Shown here: one piece after another, positions 10,093-22,350 of the stretch
Layout of the letters: each line of letters opens with the position of its first letter
Position numbering within the stretch: position 1 is the first letter of the stretch
NCBI GenBank assembly: GCA_037951165.1
Contig: JBBDHG010000015.1
Location: 6,862,501-6,926,500 of the forward strand
Source of the DNA: Lophius americanus
Lineage: Eukaryota > Chordata > Actinopteri > Lophiiformes > Lophiidae
DNA length: 64,000 nucleotides
Direction: 5' to 3'
Translations under genes and position numbers: made by a program
The notes under the pieces: generated by a model
The model's input: only the letters and a program-made list of their open reading frames with translations
The model's database searches: none
What the model was told of the DNA's origin: nothing

Positions 10093-12158
10093 ATTGGTAG
10101 TGACATGAACAGCCTGTACCTAGGGTTAGGGTGGGGCCAAGGTGTTACAAGGTTTGGGTCACATTAAGAATAAGATATAAGGCAACACAGCACGAACCCA
10201 AGCCCTTTGTGTAAATATATATGATGTGTTCAAATCATGATTACCATCCATGAGGGTTGCCAACCAGCAGAAAATACTATCAGCATTAAATCGATCAGCA
10301 ATGACAAAAAATGTTAAGTATCCCTGCTATTAACTATCTCTAAGGCTAATATGAACAGAGCCTTTTCCTTATTTTTTGTTCATTTTGTCCCTATCCCTGT
10401 GCACCTCCCTTTGCACATGTTCTGAAATATATCTAACGGATATGAATTGTGTCTATGGGTATGATAAAATTTGTGATGTCTTGTGATGTTGTGATATGTT
10501 TAATGGCCTTATAGACAACCATAAAAAGCATCCCAGCCTCTGCTGTTGCCTTTTTTTTTAAAATGTACCTGGTTTATCGTTGCAGCTCTTGTGATTTTTG
10601 TTGTTCTGACTCCTCATTGTCATCTATTGGATGCATAAATGCCAACATAAAAAGAGACAAACACCAAATGAAAATGGCCAAATCATTTTCTAATGTAGAA
10701 GGAGTACTCGTGAGCTTTTAATAGAGCTGAGGGCAATGTTATCTATCACCCAGTCCCACCACTGTCATTACCTCATTACTGGGGCCTTTAAGCACCTAAA
10801 CCTGCCAAACAGCCAACCAGTGTGCCAGTTCCTCCAGCAACCTGTCAGCCCTCTAAGCAGTTAACCAGCCAGACGACTGTCCCTGGAGCAGCTGCCATAA
10901 CGCCAGTGTGTCCCTTCATGTAGGCCGCAGTCAACTCCCCCTGCCGGGACATCTATCAGGAAGAGGCGGTAGTGGTGATGATGAGCTAATCCAAACACTG
11001 AAGGTGACCCAGTCTTCCTTTTTCACTCAGGAAAGTAATTTTGAGGAATATGACCTTGCGGTCTCCCAGACATGCAGATATATAGCACATAGAAATAGGC
11101 AGGGAAATAGGATAATTTGTCATCACATTGGTCATTTTTAGTTATTCCTTTGGCCTTAAACATTATTTTTGCATAAGAACACAGACATATCTTTGTTTAT
11201 CTAAAAAAAGACAACTAAGGCTTGTTTATAATCTATGCTAAGTTTCAAACAATTCACCGGTATATTGGCATTGATACACACACCATAAAACAGTGTACTA
11301 TGACAAAAATGTCCACAGTGGGGGAGGTTATGATGATGTAGCTAGTATCCTAGCAGCAAAACCAGAGGCAGCAATGTACTCAATAATAATCTGTGAGTGA
11401 ATGACATCTCAGCATGCTCGCGGAGAACTATATTGCTTTATCACTTCACTTCACTTTTATTGTTGTTTGTTATTTAATAGTTTTTTCCTTGAATATCACA
11501 GTATAAAAAAAACAGTGCTATAACATACTATTTTGAAGGCACTGGTGCTTAGAACCTCTACATCAGGCACTGGGCCCCCTGAAGTTCTGTATAATAAATG
11601 AACATGTACACCACTTTCGGGGACAATCTTGATTGGACCGTTTCGTGACATAGAGTCACATGCTAAGACATCGCTGGGAACGGACAATCTGATGAAGACT
11701 GGTGTGTTGGTCTGGGGTTCAAATACAGCAGTATCTCGGTGTGATGATGAACCAGATAGGAGTCAGGTGTGCAGTGTGTGAGAGGCAGACGGCAAACTCA
11801 GGGAAGATTTATCCTCTGGTTTTTAGTGATTTTGTGTTTTCTAATTTGAAATAGTAAAATCACTTTTGTTATTTTATTATTTCACCTATCTCTTTCGTGT
11901 CATGACAGAAAGAAACAGACAGAACAGAATAAAACATCTTCTGTTCCAATTTAGATTTTTGTATAAAAAAACAATCAAAATAACAAAATAGTTACTCGGT
12001 TCACCTTTTCATTTATCCATTTCTTACGAAAATGTTATAAAGAAAAGATACACACTTGCTAAGGCATTTTGGCTCTAGTTAATTAGAGTATTGATCAGAA
12101 TGATAATGTTTCCTCTTTTACAACACGTCGTTATAAATAGTTCAATAGTTTGAGATTA
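10093..12158. other. Anonymous sequence
   Basis: There is no supported gene. The 77-codon frame at 10908-11141 has no family resemblance. Confidence 0.5.
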
Positions 12159-12159
12159 G

Positions 12160-12305
12160 TTCTCTACAATTTGAACCCTGAGGTTTATTGGGACGTTCCT
12201 GTGAAGCAAATCGGGGTTCAGGATCTTGCCCATGGACCCTATGACATGTATACTGCCGATATTTTGACTTGGGGACGACCCCTCTACCTTCTGGGATGCA
12301 ATATT
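12160..12305 (-). repeat. Degenerate tRNA-derived SINE, minus orientation
   Basis: GGTTCAGGATCTTGCCCATG, followed by a block ending GACCCCTCTACCTTCTGGGA, resembles the reverse complement of a tRNA-headed fish SINE (a CCTTGGGCAAGATACTGAACC-type body and a decayed A/B-box head). It is weaker than the copies at 8731 and 35046. Confidence 0.45.
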
Positions 12306-14270
12306 TCAGCCAATTACTTTATTCCCTCCATATGTGTGTTTCCTGGATGTGTGTGTTCGCAATTAAACAGACACAATGACACAGGTTTTGACAAAGAAAT
12401 CATAAATTGAGATTAATTCGTGCTCCCCTCCTGGTACTGTGCAAAGATATTGTGTAATCATGGCCCCTCTAGCTTTCCCCCCCACACGAGTAGAGGAAGT
12501 AGGAGAAATAATAAAAAAAAAAGTAACCATTTGTCAGAAATCTTGTAAAATTTTCGCTCTCTGTGGAGATGGCCAGAAGAAAGAGATCTCGCCAGCTTCA
12601 CCTTCATGCTGTGTTTCATTTTTACTTTAATAGAAGTGTCAGGGGTCTCTCTGGGGTCCTCTGCTTGTGGGGAATGAGAATTAATTGGAGGATTAGAGCT
12701 ACATGCACTGGCTACCCAGTCTTGACTTATAACCTGGCTTTTGGGTCTGTAGTGCCGCTTCCTCTGACTGCCGACTTTCTGCGAATCACAGATCGGAAGT
12801 AAGAGAGACACAGAGTCATCATTAGTCGCTGTGTAATTATGAGAGTTATTCATTTGACACCTTGCAGTATTCACATTAGTGCAATATTTGGGTTACTTTC
12901 AGTTTCGATGAATGTATTTTCCTGGGATGTGCGTGATAATACTATAAGCCGCTCTTGGGACTTTTAAGACTGTGATGCTATCAAGAAGGATTCAGATCGT
13001 TAAGGTTAACCTTTGGCTTTTAGTTTATTTACCGCTGTAAAGATTTCACTTAAAATACAACGGGTGTGATACCTCGTCTATAGGTGCTCATATTCTCCTG
13101 CTCTACATCGTCTCCTGCTTTAGCCTCATAACTCACATTCCTCTCATTTGAGTTTCCCCGCTCCTCCCGTGGCTCCCCGTCACTGTGGTTTTCCTGTCCC
13201 ATCTAATTCTGAACACCTGGATCTTGTTAACCCCTTCCTCCCCATAATGATTGTATTGAATCTGTACCACCTTGGGCACATGGGCCGGTTTGTGTTTTAA
13301 CCTTAAATCACCTGGCAAATTCCCTAGAGTTACATCTTGGGTTTTATTGTATCGACCGCAGCTTGTTTTTAGGACTTTATATTTGCCAGTCGCCTCTTGG
13401 ATTTGTTTAACAGCCTTTATACCAGTAAAGAGATTCTTTAATTTTTTTAAAACCCGTGGTCTTGAATCATGATTTTGCTTTTTTAACAGCCTGAAAATAA
13501 TGTCGCGCTATATACCTGGACCATCTTGGAGTAACTGTATAGTCATCCAGTCTGACAGGTGCACACCAATTAATTCTCAAAAATACTGGATATTTTGTGA
13601 TGTTGTAACCACTAAAGAACTGCATTAAATCTTACATCATATTACATGTCTTCAAGGTCACCAACCAATTAAAATCCGAGTTGCTAATGACAAAAGTTGA
13701 TTACCAGGTATCTTTAGCTTTATTTTACTGAAACATTGATTTTCCTCTCCCCAAGACCATTCATTTGCAACAGCAAATTTATTAATCAAAGAACCGTAAT
13801 ACCGACTGTTATTGCAGTTTTTTTATCGCGCTTCACATATTTTGTTGTTATGCTGCAACCTTGAGATCATTCTGTGAACTATATGTAATCTTAAATATAT
13901 ACTTTGGTTACAGATTTGAAGCCCAGCATTAGATGCGTTCTTGTTAAGTGTAAACTTGAGTTTGACCTTTTATCTGTTAGATCTGGCAGGAGTTGCTGGG
14001 GCTTTGGTTAGACAGAAATGGTGCACTATCTTCTAGAATAAAAATGTTAAAAAAACCTACCTTCCTTTCCCAGGAAACAGATGTATGAATAGTATTCCTC
14101 TTGTACTCTGTATCTCCTCATGGTCAAATACAGTCTTTGTGGTGGTTATTTTGCAAAAGCTTTTTCTTGATAAAGGGTCACAACATATTTTTGGTATTCT
14201 TCTGACAAATACCTTCTGAAAAAAAATATTACATTTTTAAAAGAAATTGTTCTGGCAGACTAATACTCCT
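12306..14270. other. Anonymous sequence
   Basis: Overlapping open frames on both strands at 12439-12874 (63, 79 and 138 codons) show no domain, signal peptide or splice context. I see no supported gene. Confidence 0.45.
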
Positions 14271-14277
14271 TGTTCCG

Positions 14278-14335
14278 GAACAATAATAATAATTAAATGT
14301 ATATAGCGCCTTTCAAGACACCTGGCCTGAGGAAG
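14278..14335 (-). repeat. LINE-type 3' tail fragment
   Basis: AATAATAATAATTAAATGTA followed by TATAGCGCCTTTCAAGACAC is the reverse complement of an L2-type LINE end (GGCGCTATATA, then AT-rich triplets). Confidence 0.55.
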
Positions 14336-15085
14336 ACAAAAACCACTACAAACACAACAGCCTCCAAATCCTCCAAAGTGGTTATGAAATTGTTGCTGAG
14401 ACTTAAGAGGCCTCAGAGTTCCATACAAAGGGCATGGAGATAAATTTACATGGATAGAGAGCAAAACTTGGGAGCAAAATGAGGTACAGGTATGCCTAAT
14501 CATGGCAGGACAGACAGGCGGGAAACAAATGCAAAAAGTGAAGTCTTCGATTCACAATTTGTTTCAGTTCCATTTTGACGTTTAAAGCTGGAGTTATTAC
14601 TATTTCATTTCATCTGCACATCTCAGTTGGGTAGATTGTAATTTCAATCCACAATTTTTTTCCAATCCACTAACCCTCATTGGCATGTTTTCGACAATTT
14701 TAGCACATCCGTAAGGTGTGTAGTGTGCCTTGCTTTTTTCAATCTCCTTTGGAAATTTCTGTTTGGCCATTTATAGCATTAACAACATTTTTAAGTGTAG
14801 TTTGCAGCCATTTCTATGGGAACACGTTGAAAGAAAAGCATTCCCATAGCTCCACTCTTGCATCTTTTGGCCCACCTCAATTGATGTCCGCATTTCTAGT
14901 CAAAAATAAATCAAACGTATATTTATGCAGGCCCGTCACTTGCACCACGAACAGCACATTTATTTTGTCGACACATCTCTTGAAGGGATAATCTCACATT
15001 AGCGAATAGTCTGATAGTGAGTTCACTTAAATAACTTCATCCATTAATCATAGCAAAGGACAGTCTTTTCATTGATTTGGCCATC
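14336..15085. other. Anonymous sequence
   Basis: No supported gene. The short frames at 14237-14503 and 14716-14991 look like chance. Confidence 0.4.
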
Positions 15086-15087
15086 AA

Positions 15088-15512
15088 TTTATTAGCCAAA
15101 ACATTATGAACAACTGACTTATACTGCTTAGGTCCCTCTTTTTCTACCAAAACAGTTCGAACTTGTCAAAGCATGAACTCATTAAGACCCCTGAAGGTGT
15201 GCTGAAGTATCTCGTACCAAGGCGATCTCCAAAGATCCTCTCATTTCCCTCTAAGTTGTTGAGTGGGGCCTCCATATTCCAGATCAGTTTTTCCATAGAC
15301 CACAGTGGTGGGTACAAAACACTGCAGACTGGGAACACCCAGAAAGAAGTTAAGGCGTTCTAGTGATTGTCTGACCCAGTCGTCTTGCCATCACAATTTG
15401 GTCCTTTTCAAAGTCACATATATCTTTGCATTTGTACATTTTTCCTTCTCCGAACACATCAACTTCGGGACAAGATGTTAACTTGCTGCCCAGTATATCC
15501 CTCCAACAAAGA
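15088..15512 (-). mobile_element. Internally deleted Tc1-like transposon
   Basis: The right part, read on the minus strand, encodes MYKCKDICDFEKDQIVMARR, then LGQTITRTP. This is the N-terminal paired-type helix-turn-helix of a Tc1-like transposase (family form: KRKDLSEFDKGQIVMARRLGQ). The left part carries ATTAGCCAAAACATTATGAA, a decayed copy of the terminal CAGCCATAACATTATGACC inverted repeat, then GTGGGGCCTCCAT-type sequence from the far end of the transposase gene. The catalytic middle is missing, so this is a MITE-like deletion derivative. A different relic, retaining the catalytic region, lies at 21735-22350. Confidence 0.75.
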
Positions 15513-16620
15513 ACTAATACTACACCGTTAAAATACTCCAGAATTAGTAAAAAAGGTGCTTTCAAAGCCCTACGTAAGTAAAAGTATGTCAAAATTATGT
15601 AGAAAAATTTTAACTTAAAGACTTTAACACACAGTATAACTACTCATAGATCCCACTCACTTTTAAGTTATGCCTGGATTACTATTACGTCTGCATCAAT
15701 GTGTATTAATTTTACTGAAATTAATACACATTGCTTTTACACAGCTTTTAGAATCTCCTATCAAATGTTTTTCAATCTACTTTGTAATTATTAAATCATT
15801 AATGATTATACAATAAAAATGGCTACATCATTTGGATTTCATAGACTGAGTAAATAATGTCAATGTTACTTTGTGTCCAGATGAGACTCGGGGACTGTAG
15901 CCGACACTGTGCCATGAGAAGGAGGAAGTATTACTCATCTTTCTGTTGACATGCTACTTTAACTAACTCAGCACATCAATTTGAGTTATATAGTCATTTT
16001 GGTTTCCTTGAGAAAAATTAAATTGGAAATACTTTTTATGTTCAGTCAGAATTTATTGCAGGGTGTCAGGTTATTCTTTGGGCTCAGTGAAGAAAAACAG
16101 TCCCATTTTCATACGTCTTTACTTTACAGACGTTACCTTGAAATTCTCTTCTTTCTTATGAGTGAGTTTCAAAGAATTTGGAGGGTGCATGTGTAACAGT
16201 TGGTGTAGAAGCCTTTACAGAATATCATAAGAACCCAAAACAATTCATTCTGTTTGCTTCAAAATGATTACTGAAGGTTTTTATTTATATTCAGTAAAAA
16301 AAAATCTTTACAAAAGAAAAGGATCAATACTTCTTCTATTTTATGTGCTTCATTTAAGCATTTAAACCTGCTGCTAAAAACTCATGGTCAACAAACTCCC
16401 CAGAAAAGAACACTGATTATTTATCTGCTCCACAATTTTTTTTTTGCTATATCAGCACAAACACAAACAAATAACAAATAAATGAAATTGATTGGAAATT
16501 GTGCAATCCGTATTTTTTCAATGAATCCGGATACGACGTTTTTGAAAAACTGCAAATATATTTTACTTAAAGAAAAGATCAAATAAACAAAACTGTGATC
16601 CACCCTGCTTTATAGAGCTC
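15513..16620. other. Anonymous AT-rich stretch with one hairpin
   Basis: Apart from the inverted repeat at 15697-15733, no feature could be supported. The frames at 15981-16196 and 16421-16603 show no domain. Confidence 0.45.
15697..15733. repeat. Perfect 16-bp hairpin, 5-nt loop
   Basis: CAATGTGTATTAATTT (15697-15712) is followed by the loop TACTG and the exact reverse complement at 15718-15733. No poly-T or gene context suggests a terminator. Confidence 0.8.
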
Positions 16621-16629
16621 CACAGCACC

Positions 16630-16860
16630 TTAAAGGTGCAGTGGGTAAAATTCAGGAGTAAAAAAAAAAATATAATTTTCATAAATATGTTTTTATTTGG
16701 GAATCATCAGCCAAAACTATAAACATTTTTTTCACGTTACTATAGAATACGGCCTATACATGTTAGGAGGGACTGGCTTCTCTTCGATGGAGGACACCAT
16801 GTTGTGCCTCTATGTTTGCACAGCAACTGAACACTGCCTTAAGAGAGGACTTTACGAGTG
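16630..16860 (+). repeat. Probable left end of AAAGGTGCAGTG-family DNA transposon
   Basis: CACCTTAAAGGTGCAGTGGG with TAAAATTC resembles the terminal sequence of a common fish short-TIR element. ACACCATGTTGTGCCTCTAT followed by GTTTGCACAG downstream fits its internal block. The right end is not clear. Confidence 0.45.
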
Positions 16861-17735
16861 TATCGGTTAAAGTGGCAGAGAGAGGATGAAGAAACATATC
16901 ACTTATAAAAAACAGAGAAAAAGATCATTGATATGCTATTGCTAGATAACTCGTTTGTGTTTTTAGAATCAAGGATAATACTTACTATTTAAATCAAGAG
17001 AAAGGGAAACAGCTTGAACCCTTCCCATCAAAAGAAACATGAGGATCCGTTGCCTCCAACACAGCAGGCTACAGATGGCTGTGCTGTCCTAGCTCCAACA
17101 TTGCTCACATTTTCATTAAGGAGTTGCATCACAACTCCAGCTCGGCTTGGAAAGGATCGGCGGATGGTGACCCGAAGCTCAGGTCGCAAGCTTAACTGCA
17201 CCCTGTCCCTGCTTGGGCCTCATCGCTTTCCGTTACCATGGAAGAGTGCTCACTGCATCCTCTCTCCTCCATTATGGAGCAATCACTCCAGCACCGGTGA
17301 GTTCAGTTCTCCAGGCAGACTGCATTCAACTCACCAGTTTACCTCTCAATGGATTCACGAGTCTTGTGTTTATGCTCACCTTCTATGAAATGAGGTTTTA
17401 ACCTTTGTTCTTTTTTTGAGGGAATGATGCCACGACAGCGCCACCACAATGCGGAGGAACCTCATCATTTTACAGGCTACTCAATGACTTTTCTTTTTCA
17501 ACACTTCAAAGCCACTTTAGATTCTGGAGATAAGGACAAATGACCTGTGGTAGTTGTTACTGCTAGATACTACATTTTTTACACACTTTTAGACAAAATA
17601 AATGAAATGTTTAGAGTAAAATAAAGTCTATTACAACAGTAATAAACAAAGAGGGGGAGGGGCCAAAGTCAAGTACTACTTCTTGATTTAGGATAATTCT
17701 GGGTTGAGGCCACTACCACTAAGGAGGTAAGAGTG
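16861..17735. other. Anonymous sequence with a 124-codon chance frame
   Basis: The frame at 17014-17388 is rich in Ser, Pro, His and Leu. It has no recognisable domain or splice context. It may be internal sequence of the preceding repeat. Confidence 0.4.
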
Positions 17736-17737
17736 GT

Positions 17738-17935
17738 CATTGGTGTGTAAGACGTTTGGTGGTTCAATCAACAGACTGTACCTGTTGTCTACATGCCATA
17801 GTATCTTTGAGCAACACACTGGACCCCAGTTTGCTACCACTCCTGCCCACTACTCCCCCAGTGATACGTGAAATGCATAGATAACTGATTTCACTTTGTT
17901 GTACTGTATGTCCTGTAAGGTAGAAAGGAAGATTA
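17738..17935 (+). repeat. Degenerate tRNA-SINE body
   Basis: GTATCTTTGAGCAACACACT, GCCCACTACTCCCCCAGTGA and CACTTTGTTGTACTGTATG follow the order of blocks in the SINE copies at 8731 and 35046. The head is decayed. Confidence 0.5.
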
Positions 17936-18822
17936 CTGTGATATAATATTTTATGGTCATCTATTGTTGACATTTGACAGTTTTACAGTGTTGAACAAAT
18001 GCATTAAACATTGAATTCCAAGGTATGGAATTTATCTCCACTGACAGAGGGGCTAAAACTTGCCTTTTCCTATTTCAGTGTGCAGTAACTGTGACTGGAT
18101 GGGAGTGAATCTGCTCTGCTATGATGACTTGTTATTAAAATACAGTGTAGTGTGTTGATCTATGGAAGCTCCACTGACTAGATGATGGAGGTTTGTGGAT
18201 TTATGACAACAGCAGTGAAGGATGAGGATCCATTAACTCCACCGTAGCTAAGCAGTTCATGTCTCAGGGTTAAAGACACAAACCAAAGTGAACACAGTCA
18301 GGTGGGTAGGATGTGTAGAAGATGTCAGAATACAACTCTACAACAGCAAATCAAAGCCGTTGATGGCTCTGACGCTTAAGGGAAGGCAGACATACTGAAG
18401 CATTGTCAGGGTTGGGATTTCTCTACAGAGTCAGTTCAGAGCCATGGCTCCATCTTTTGAAGCCCCCAGCTCTCACAGTCAGGGGGAACGCAGCACATCC
18501 AGGACAATGAGGATATTAAACGTGCTGTGCACAGACAGAAGTTCTTCAGGCCTTTGGCAAGAACCTGCAGACAGAAACTAAAGAGACATGTAGCTTTGAC
18601 ACAGTTGGAGAGTTTTTCAGACTGATGAATGATGAATGTTGCCCACGGTTGAAGCAGGAAACATTTGTAATGTACAAAATAATGACCCTAGTCTCTTCTC
18701 AGAATGAATACGTTTATGTCAAAAGAACTTTCAGAGCAAGACACAACAATCAGTCAAAAAATTCATACAGAGTTAAAATTGCATTGAAAATATCGTTACC
18801 GTGGCACCTGTCAATGGTTGGA
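17936..18822. other. Anonymous sequence
   Basis: No supported gene was found. Confidence 0.4.
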
Positions 18823-19019
18823 ATATAAGATAAAATAAGATAAGATAAACCTCTATTAGTCCCACAATGGGGGAATTGCAGTGTTACAGCAGCAAGTGCA
18901 TATAACAGAATAGAATAACATTATATATAATTAAGTGCAGTTGAAAATGTGGACATGTTGAATAGTATACTGTCCCATAGTGCAAAGTGCAAGTGAGGCC
19001 TTTGTGTGTGTGTGTGTGT

Positions 19020-20543
19020 GTGTGTTACTAGCAGTGCTGGTTGAATAGTCTGACTGCTGCAGGATGGAAAGGTCGGCGGTATCGCTCCTTCACACACTTG
19101 GGGTGAAGGAGCCTGTCGCTGAAGGAGCTCTCCAGTGCAGAGATGGTGTCCTGCATCGGATGGGAGATTTTGTCCCGGAGAGATGACAGCTTGGCCATCA
19201 TTCTCCTGTCTCCCACCTCCTGGACTGAGTCCAGAGGACATCCCAGGACCGAACTGGCCTTCCTGATAAGTTTGTCCAGTTTCCTTCTGTAAGCAGCTGA
19301 GATGCTGCTGCCCCAGCAGACCACTCCATAAAAGATGGCCGACGCCACCACAGAGTCATAGAAGGTCTTCAGGAGCGCACCCTACACTCCAAAAGACCCA
19401 AGTCTCGTCAGCAGATAGAGTCGGCTCTGACCCTTTTTATAAAGTGCCGTGGAGTTTTGAGTCCAGTCCAGTTTATTGTTCAGGTGAACACCAAGGCACT
19501 TGTACGATGTGACCATCTCAATGTCCATTCCCTGGATGTTCACCGGTGGGGGGGGTGGGCCTGCGGAAGTCCACCACCAGCTCCTTGGTCTTACCCGCGT
19601 TGATCTGGAGGTGGTTCCACTGGCACCAGTGCACGAAGTCCTGCGTCAGTCATCTGTACTCCTTGTCATCCCCGTCTGTGATGAGACCGACGATTGCGGA
19701 GTCATCAGAGAACTTCTGCAGGTGACACGGGGGTAAGTTGTAGGAGAAGTCTGCAGCGTAGAGCGTGAAGAGGAACGGAGCCAGGACCGTTCCCTGTGGG
19801 GCCCTTATACTGCAGACAACCACGTCCGGGGGTCCATCGACAGGCTGACCAGCTAGCGGAGATGACCAAGCACCAGTCGCTTCAGGGTCTTCATCAGATT
19901 GGATGTTAATGCCACCGGCCTGTAGCTGTTGAAGTCCTTGGGGTGCGGCGTCTTGGGGACAGGTACCACACAGGAGGTTTTCCACAGGAGTGGTACTCTC
20001 CCCAGCTTCAGGCTCAAATTGAAGGGGTGCTCCACAATCCCACACAGCTGGTCTGTGCAGGACTTCAGGAGCCTGGAGCTGACGCCGAGCTGATGCCCGG
20101 GGGGGGGGGGGCAGTGCACTAAAGTGGGTGAGAGGGGTTCCAGCTGTGGGAGTCGGGCTGGATTGGGGGCAGATGAGTGGTTTTACCGGTTAAAAAAACG
20201 GTTCAGGTTATATGCCCACTGTTGGCCCCTTGAAGCCTGAGATGGTTTTCAGGCCTCTCCAAACACCACTGCTGTTGTTCTGCTGCAGCTTGTCCACCAT
20301 CTTCTTCCTGTAAGAGTACTTCTGCACAACCTTCAGCTCCTCCTTGTTTCCTGACCTAAAGGTCCTCTTATTCTCCTTCAGGAGGACCTTTATTTCCGGA
20401 CTAATCCAGGGTTTGTTGTTGGAGAAACACTGGACAGTCCTGGTGGGTACGGTGTTCTCCACACAGAAGTTGATATAGTCCGTGATGCAGTCTGTAAGGT
20501 TGTCGATGTCCTCTCCGTGAGAGTCACAGAACTCCTCCCACAC
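19020..20543 (-). pseudogene. LINE linker and reverse transcriptase, frameshifted and deleted
   Basis: Frames in order: the linker FSNNKPWISPEIKVLLKENK (20208-20543); the RT start VPVPKTPHPKDFNSYRPVAL (19853-20119); the RT core RAPQGTVLAPFLFTLYAADF and KFSDDSAIV with the F-SDD active site (19650-19815); and the C-terminal VVASAIFYGVVCWGSSIS to LHPKCVKERYRRPF (19028-19351). Between LVLGHLR and GQPVDGPPDVVV, near 19850, the stretch that normally holds RT blocks 1-3 is absent, roughly 100 residues by comparison with the family. A stop follows KEYR. It is a dead copy. Confidence 0.85.
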
Positions 20544-20559
20544 AGTTGTGTCAAAACAG

Positions 20560-21390
20560 TCCTTCAGGACCTATTCAGTCTCTTGGAACCATTTCCGCAC
20601 TGTGCGGGTCACGGCTGGTTGCCTGTGTACGATGGGATTGTACAATGGCTGTTGATGAACCAGATTGTGGTCTGATCTTCCCAGGGGAGGGAGGGGTGAT
20701 GAAGTGTATGCCTCCTTGGTGTTGGCATAAAACAAGTCCAGTGTCCTACTGTCCCTGGTGCAGCATGTGACATACTGTGTGAAATTGGGCAGGGTGGAGG
20801 ATGGGGGGGCATGGTTGAAGTCACCAGAGATCAGGAGGAGAGCCTAGAGCGGATGACACCGAGTTGATGACGTCACAAGCAGCGTCGCCGTTGGCAGAGG
20901 GGGGAATGTATGCTGCTATTGCGATAACATGCGAGAACTCCCGCGGTAGATAGTTCGGTCTCATGCTAACGGCTAACAGCTTGATGTCTTTACAGCACTC
21001 TTGTTCTTTAATAGTGATGTGCCCCGATTTTCACCATCTATCATTCACAAACACTGCCAGCCCTCCTCCTTTCCTCTTGCCGCTTCCCGCTGTCCTGTCC
21101 GCTCTCAGCAGCTTGAAACCGTCCAACGTAGCGTTCGCGTCCGGAGTCAGCGTGAACAGCCATATTTCTGTAAAAACCATGAAGCTGCAGTGCCGATATG
21201 TCTGCTGGTGCCGCGTGAGCGCCGCTAACTCGTCCGTCTTATTGGGGAGAGATCTCACGTTTCCCATGACTACGGATGGGACGACAAGGCTGTAGCGTTT
21301 CCTCCTCGTGCCACTCTGTAATTCAGCGCGTATCCCCCGTCTACTCCTCTTCAGTTCGCGGGGATCCTTGGGCCTCTCCTCGGGCAGCAC
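20560..21390 (-). pseudogene. LINE endonuclease domain (decayed)
   Basis: The first frame (21031-21390) encodes VVMGNVRSLPNKTDELAALT, FMVFTEIWL and KRKGGGLAVFVNDRW. These are the opening motifs of the endonuclease of L2/CR1-type LINEs, which nicks the target DNA; N and E of NVRSLPNK and TEIWL are the usual metal-site positions. The C-terminal half is out of frame; 20609-20824 retains fragments near SDFNHAPP-like sequence. Multiple shifts make it non-functional. Confidence 0.75.
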
Positions 21391-21734
21391 GGCGATGCTA
21401 CCTAGTGCTTACAGCTGATCCATACTGTAAACAATAGGCGCGTGGCTGAGTACGGAGTCCCCGGAGACGGACACAAACAAAGTTGAGAAAAGCAGGGAGA
21501 ACAGCGCATTAAAGCGGCTCTTCTCCCCATGCCTTGAAGGTTGTGTTCAAAAGCACACTTAAAAAAAATATATATAAATACAATAACAAAAAAAAGACAA
21601 GTAACTTGCAGAAAAATGCTCAAGGACAGCAGGAGCTACTGTAACAGGCGGCCACACACAAGGGGCGCCAACATATCACACAATATGTCAAATATATGTA
21701 ATATATGATATAACTGTAAATATATGGTAAAACT

Positions 21735-22350
21735 GTTGACAGGCTCATGGGGCCAGACTGACCATGTTGATCCTTATCCACGGACGAAAGCGCCTAGAAT
21801 GGACAAATCGGCATCAGAACTGGATCAAGGAGCAAAGGAGGAAGGTGGTCTGCTCTGATTAATCATGTGGACAGCTGGGTTTATGGGCATCGCTAACCTG
21901 GGGACGAAATGACACCAAGATGCACTATGAGAAGAAGGCAAGCAAGGGCAGGTAGTGTGATGCATTGGGCAATGTTTTGCTTCTGAATTTTACTTTGACA
22001 CATAGCACCTACCAAAAGATTGCTAACCTGTTCATGGAAACCGTATTCCCTCATGTGAGCTTATTGTATCCCCCTTCAGCAGGATGATGGATACCAGTTC
22101 CCTCTAAAGCAGCATAATGCTCCCTGCCACACAACAAAAAAACAGTTCAGGTATGGTTGAGGAACACAATAACGAGTTCAATATGTTGATTTGGCCTCCA
22201 AAGTCCCCTGATCTCAATCCAATCCAGCATCTTTTGGATCTGCTGGACAATCAATTCCAATCAGTGGAGACCCCACTTTAAACCTTCAAGGTCTGAAAGG
22301 ATCTGCTGCAAACATTTTGGCAACAGATATCACAGTACACATTCAGAGCT
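21735..22350 (+). pseudogene. Tc1-like transposase relic
   Basis: Shifting frames give NRHQNWIKEQRRKVVCSD (family form: HQNW...W..VLFSDES, the first catalytic Asp region), then CIGQCF, and EHNNEFNMLIWPPKSPDLNP followed by IQHLLDLLDNQ (the third catalytic region, WPPxSPDLNPIEHLWD, with His-Leu-Leu where His-Leu-Trp is usual). Several stops are visible, including one right after VVCSD. It sits directly upstream of the 5' end of the opposite-strand LINE. The catalytic acidic residue after NPI has changed to Gln. Confidence 0.8.

Larger units (their letters stand above)
18828..21665 (-). mobile_element. L2/Rex1-type (CR1-group) LINE, degenerate, with internal RT deletion
   Basis: Read on the minus strand, this spans a 5' leader, an apurinic-type endonuclease, a linker, RT and a 3' tail ending in CTTATCTTATTTTATCTTAT. 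The 3' sequence CCCCCATTGTGGGACTAATA before that tail is typical of these fish LINEs. Stops and frameshifts split the single ORF2. A (GT)n tract lies in the 3' UTR at 19002-19025. A G13 run at 20099-20111 falls within the coding region. Confidence 0.85.

Noticed and set aside
12439..12874. 138-residue minus-strand frame
   Set aside because: There is no domain, signal peptide, splice context or codon bias, and overlapping frames on the other strand are similar in length.
17014..17388. 124-residue plus-strand frame
   Set aside because: It is low-complexity Ser/Pro/His-rich with no recognisable motif. It may sit within a repeat.
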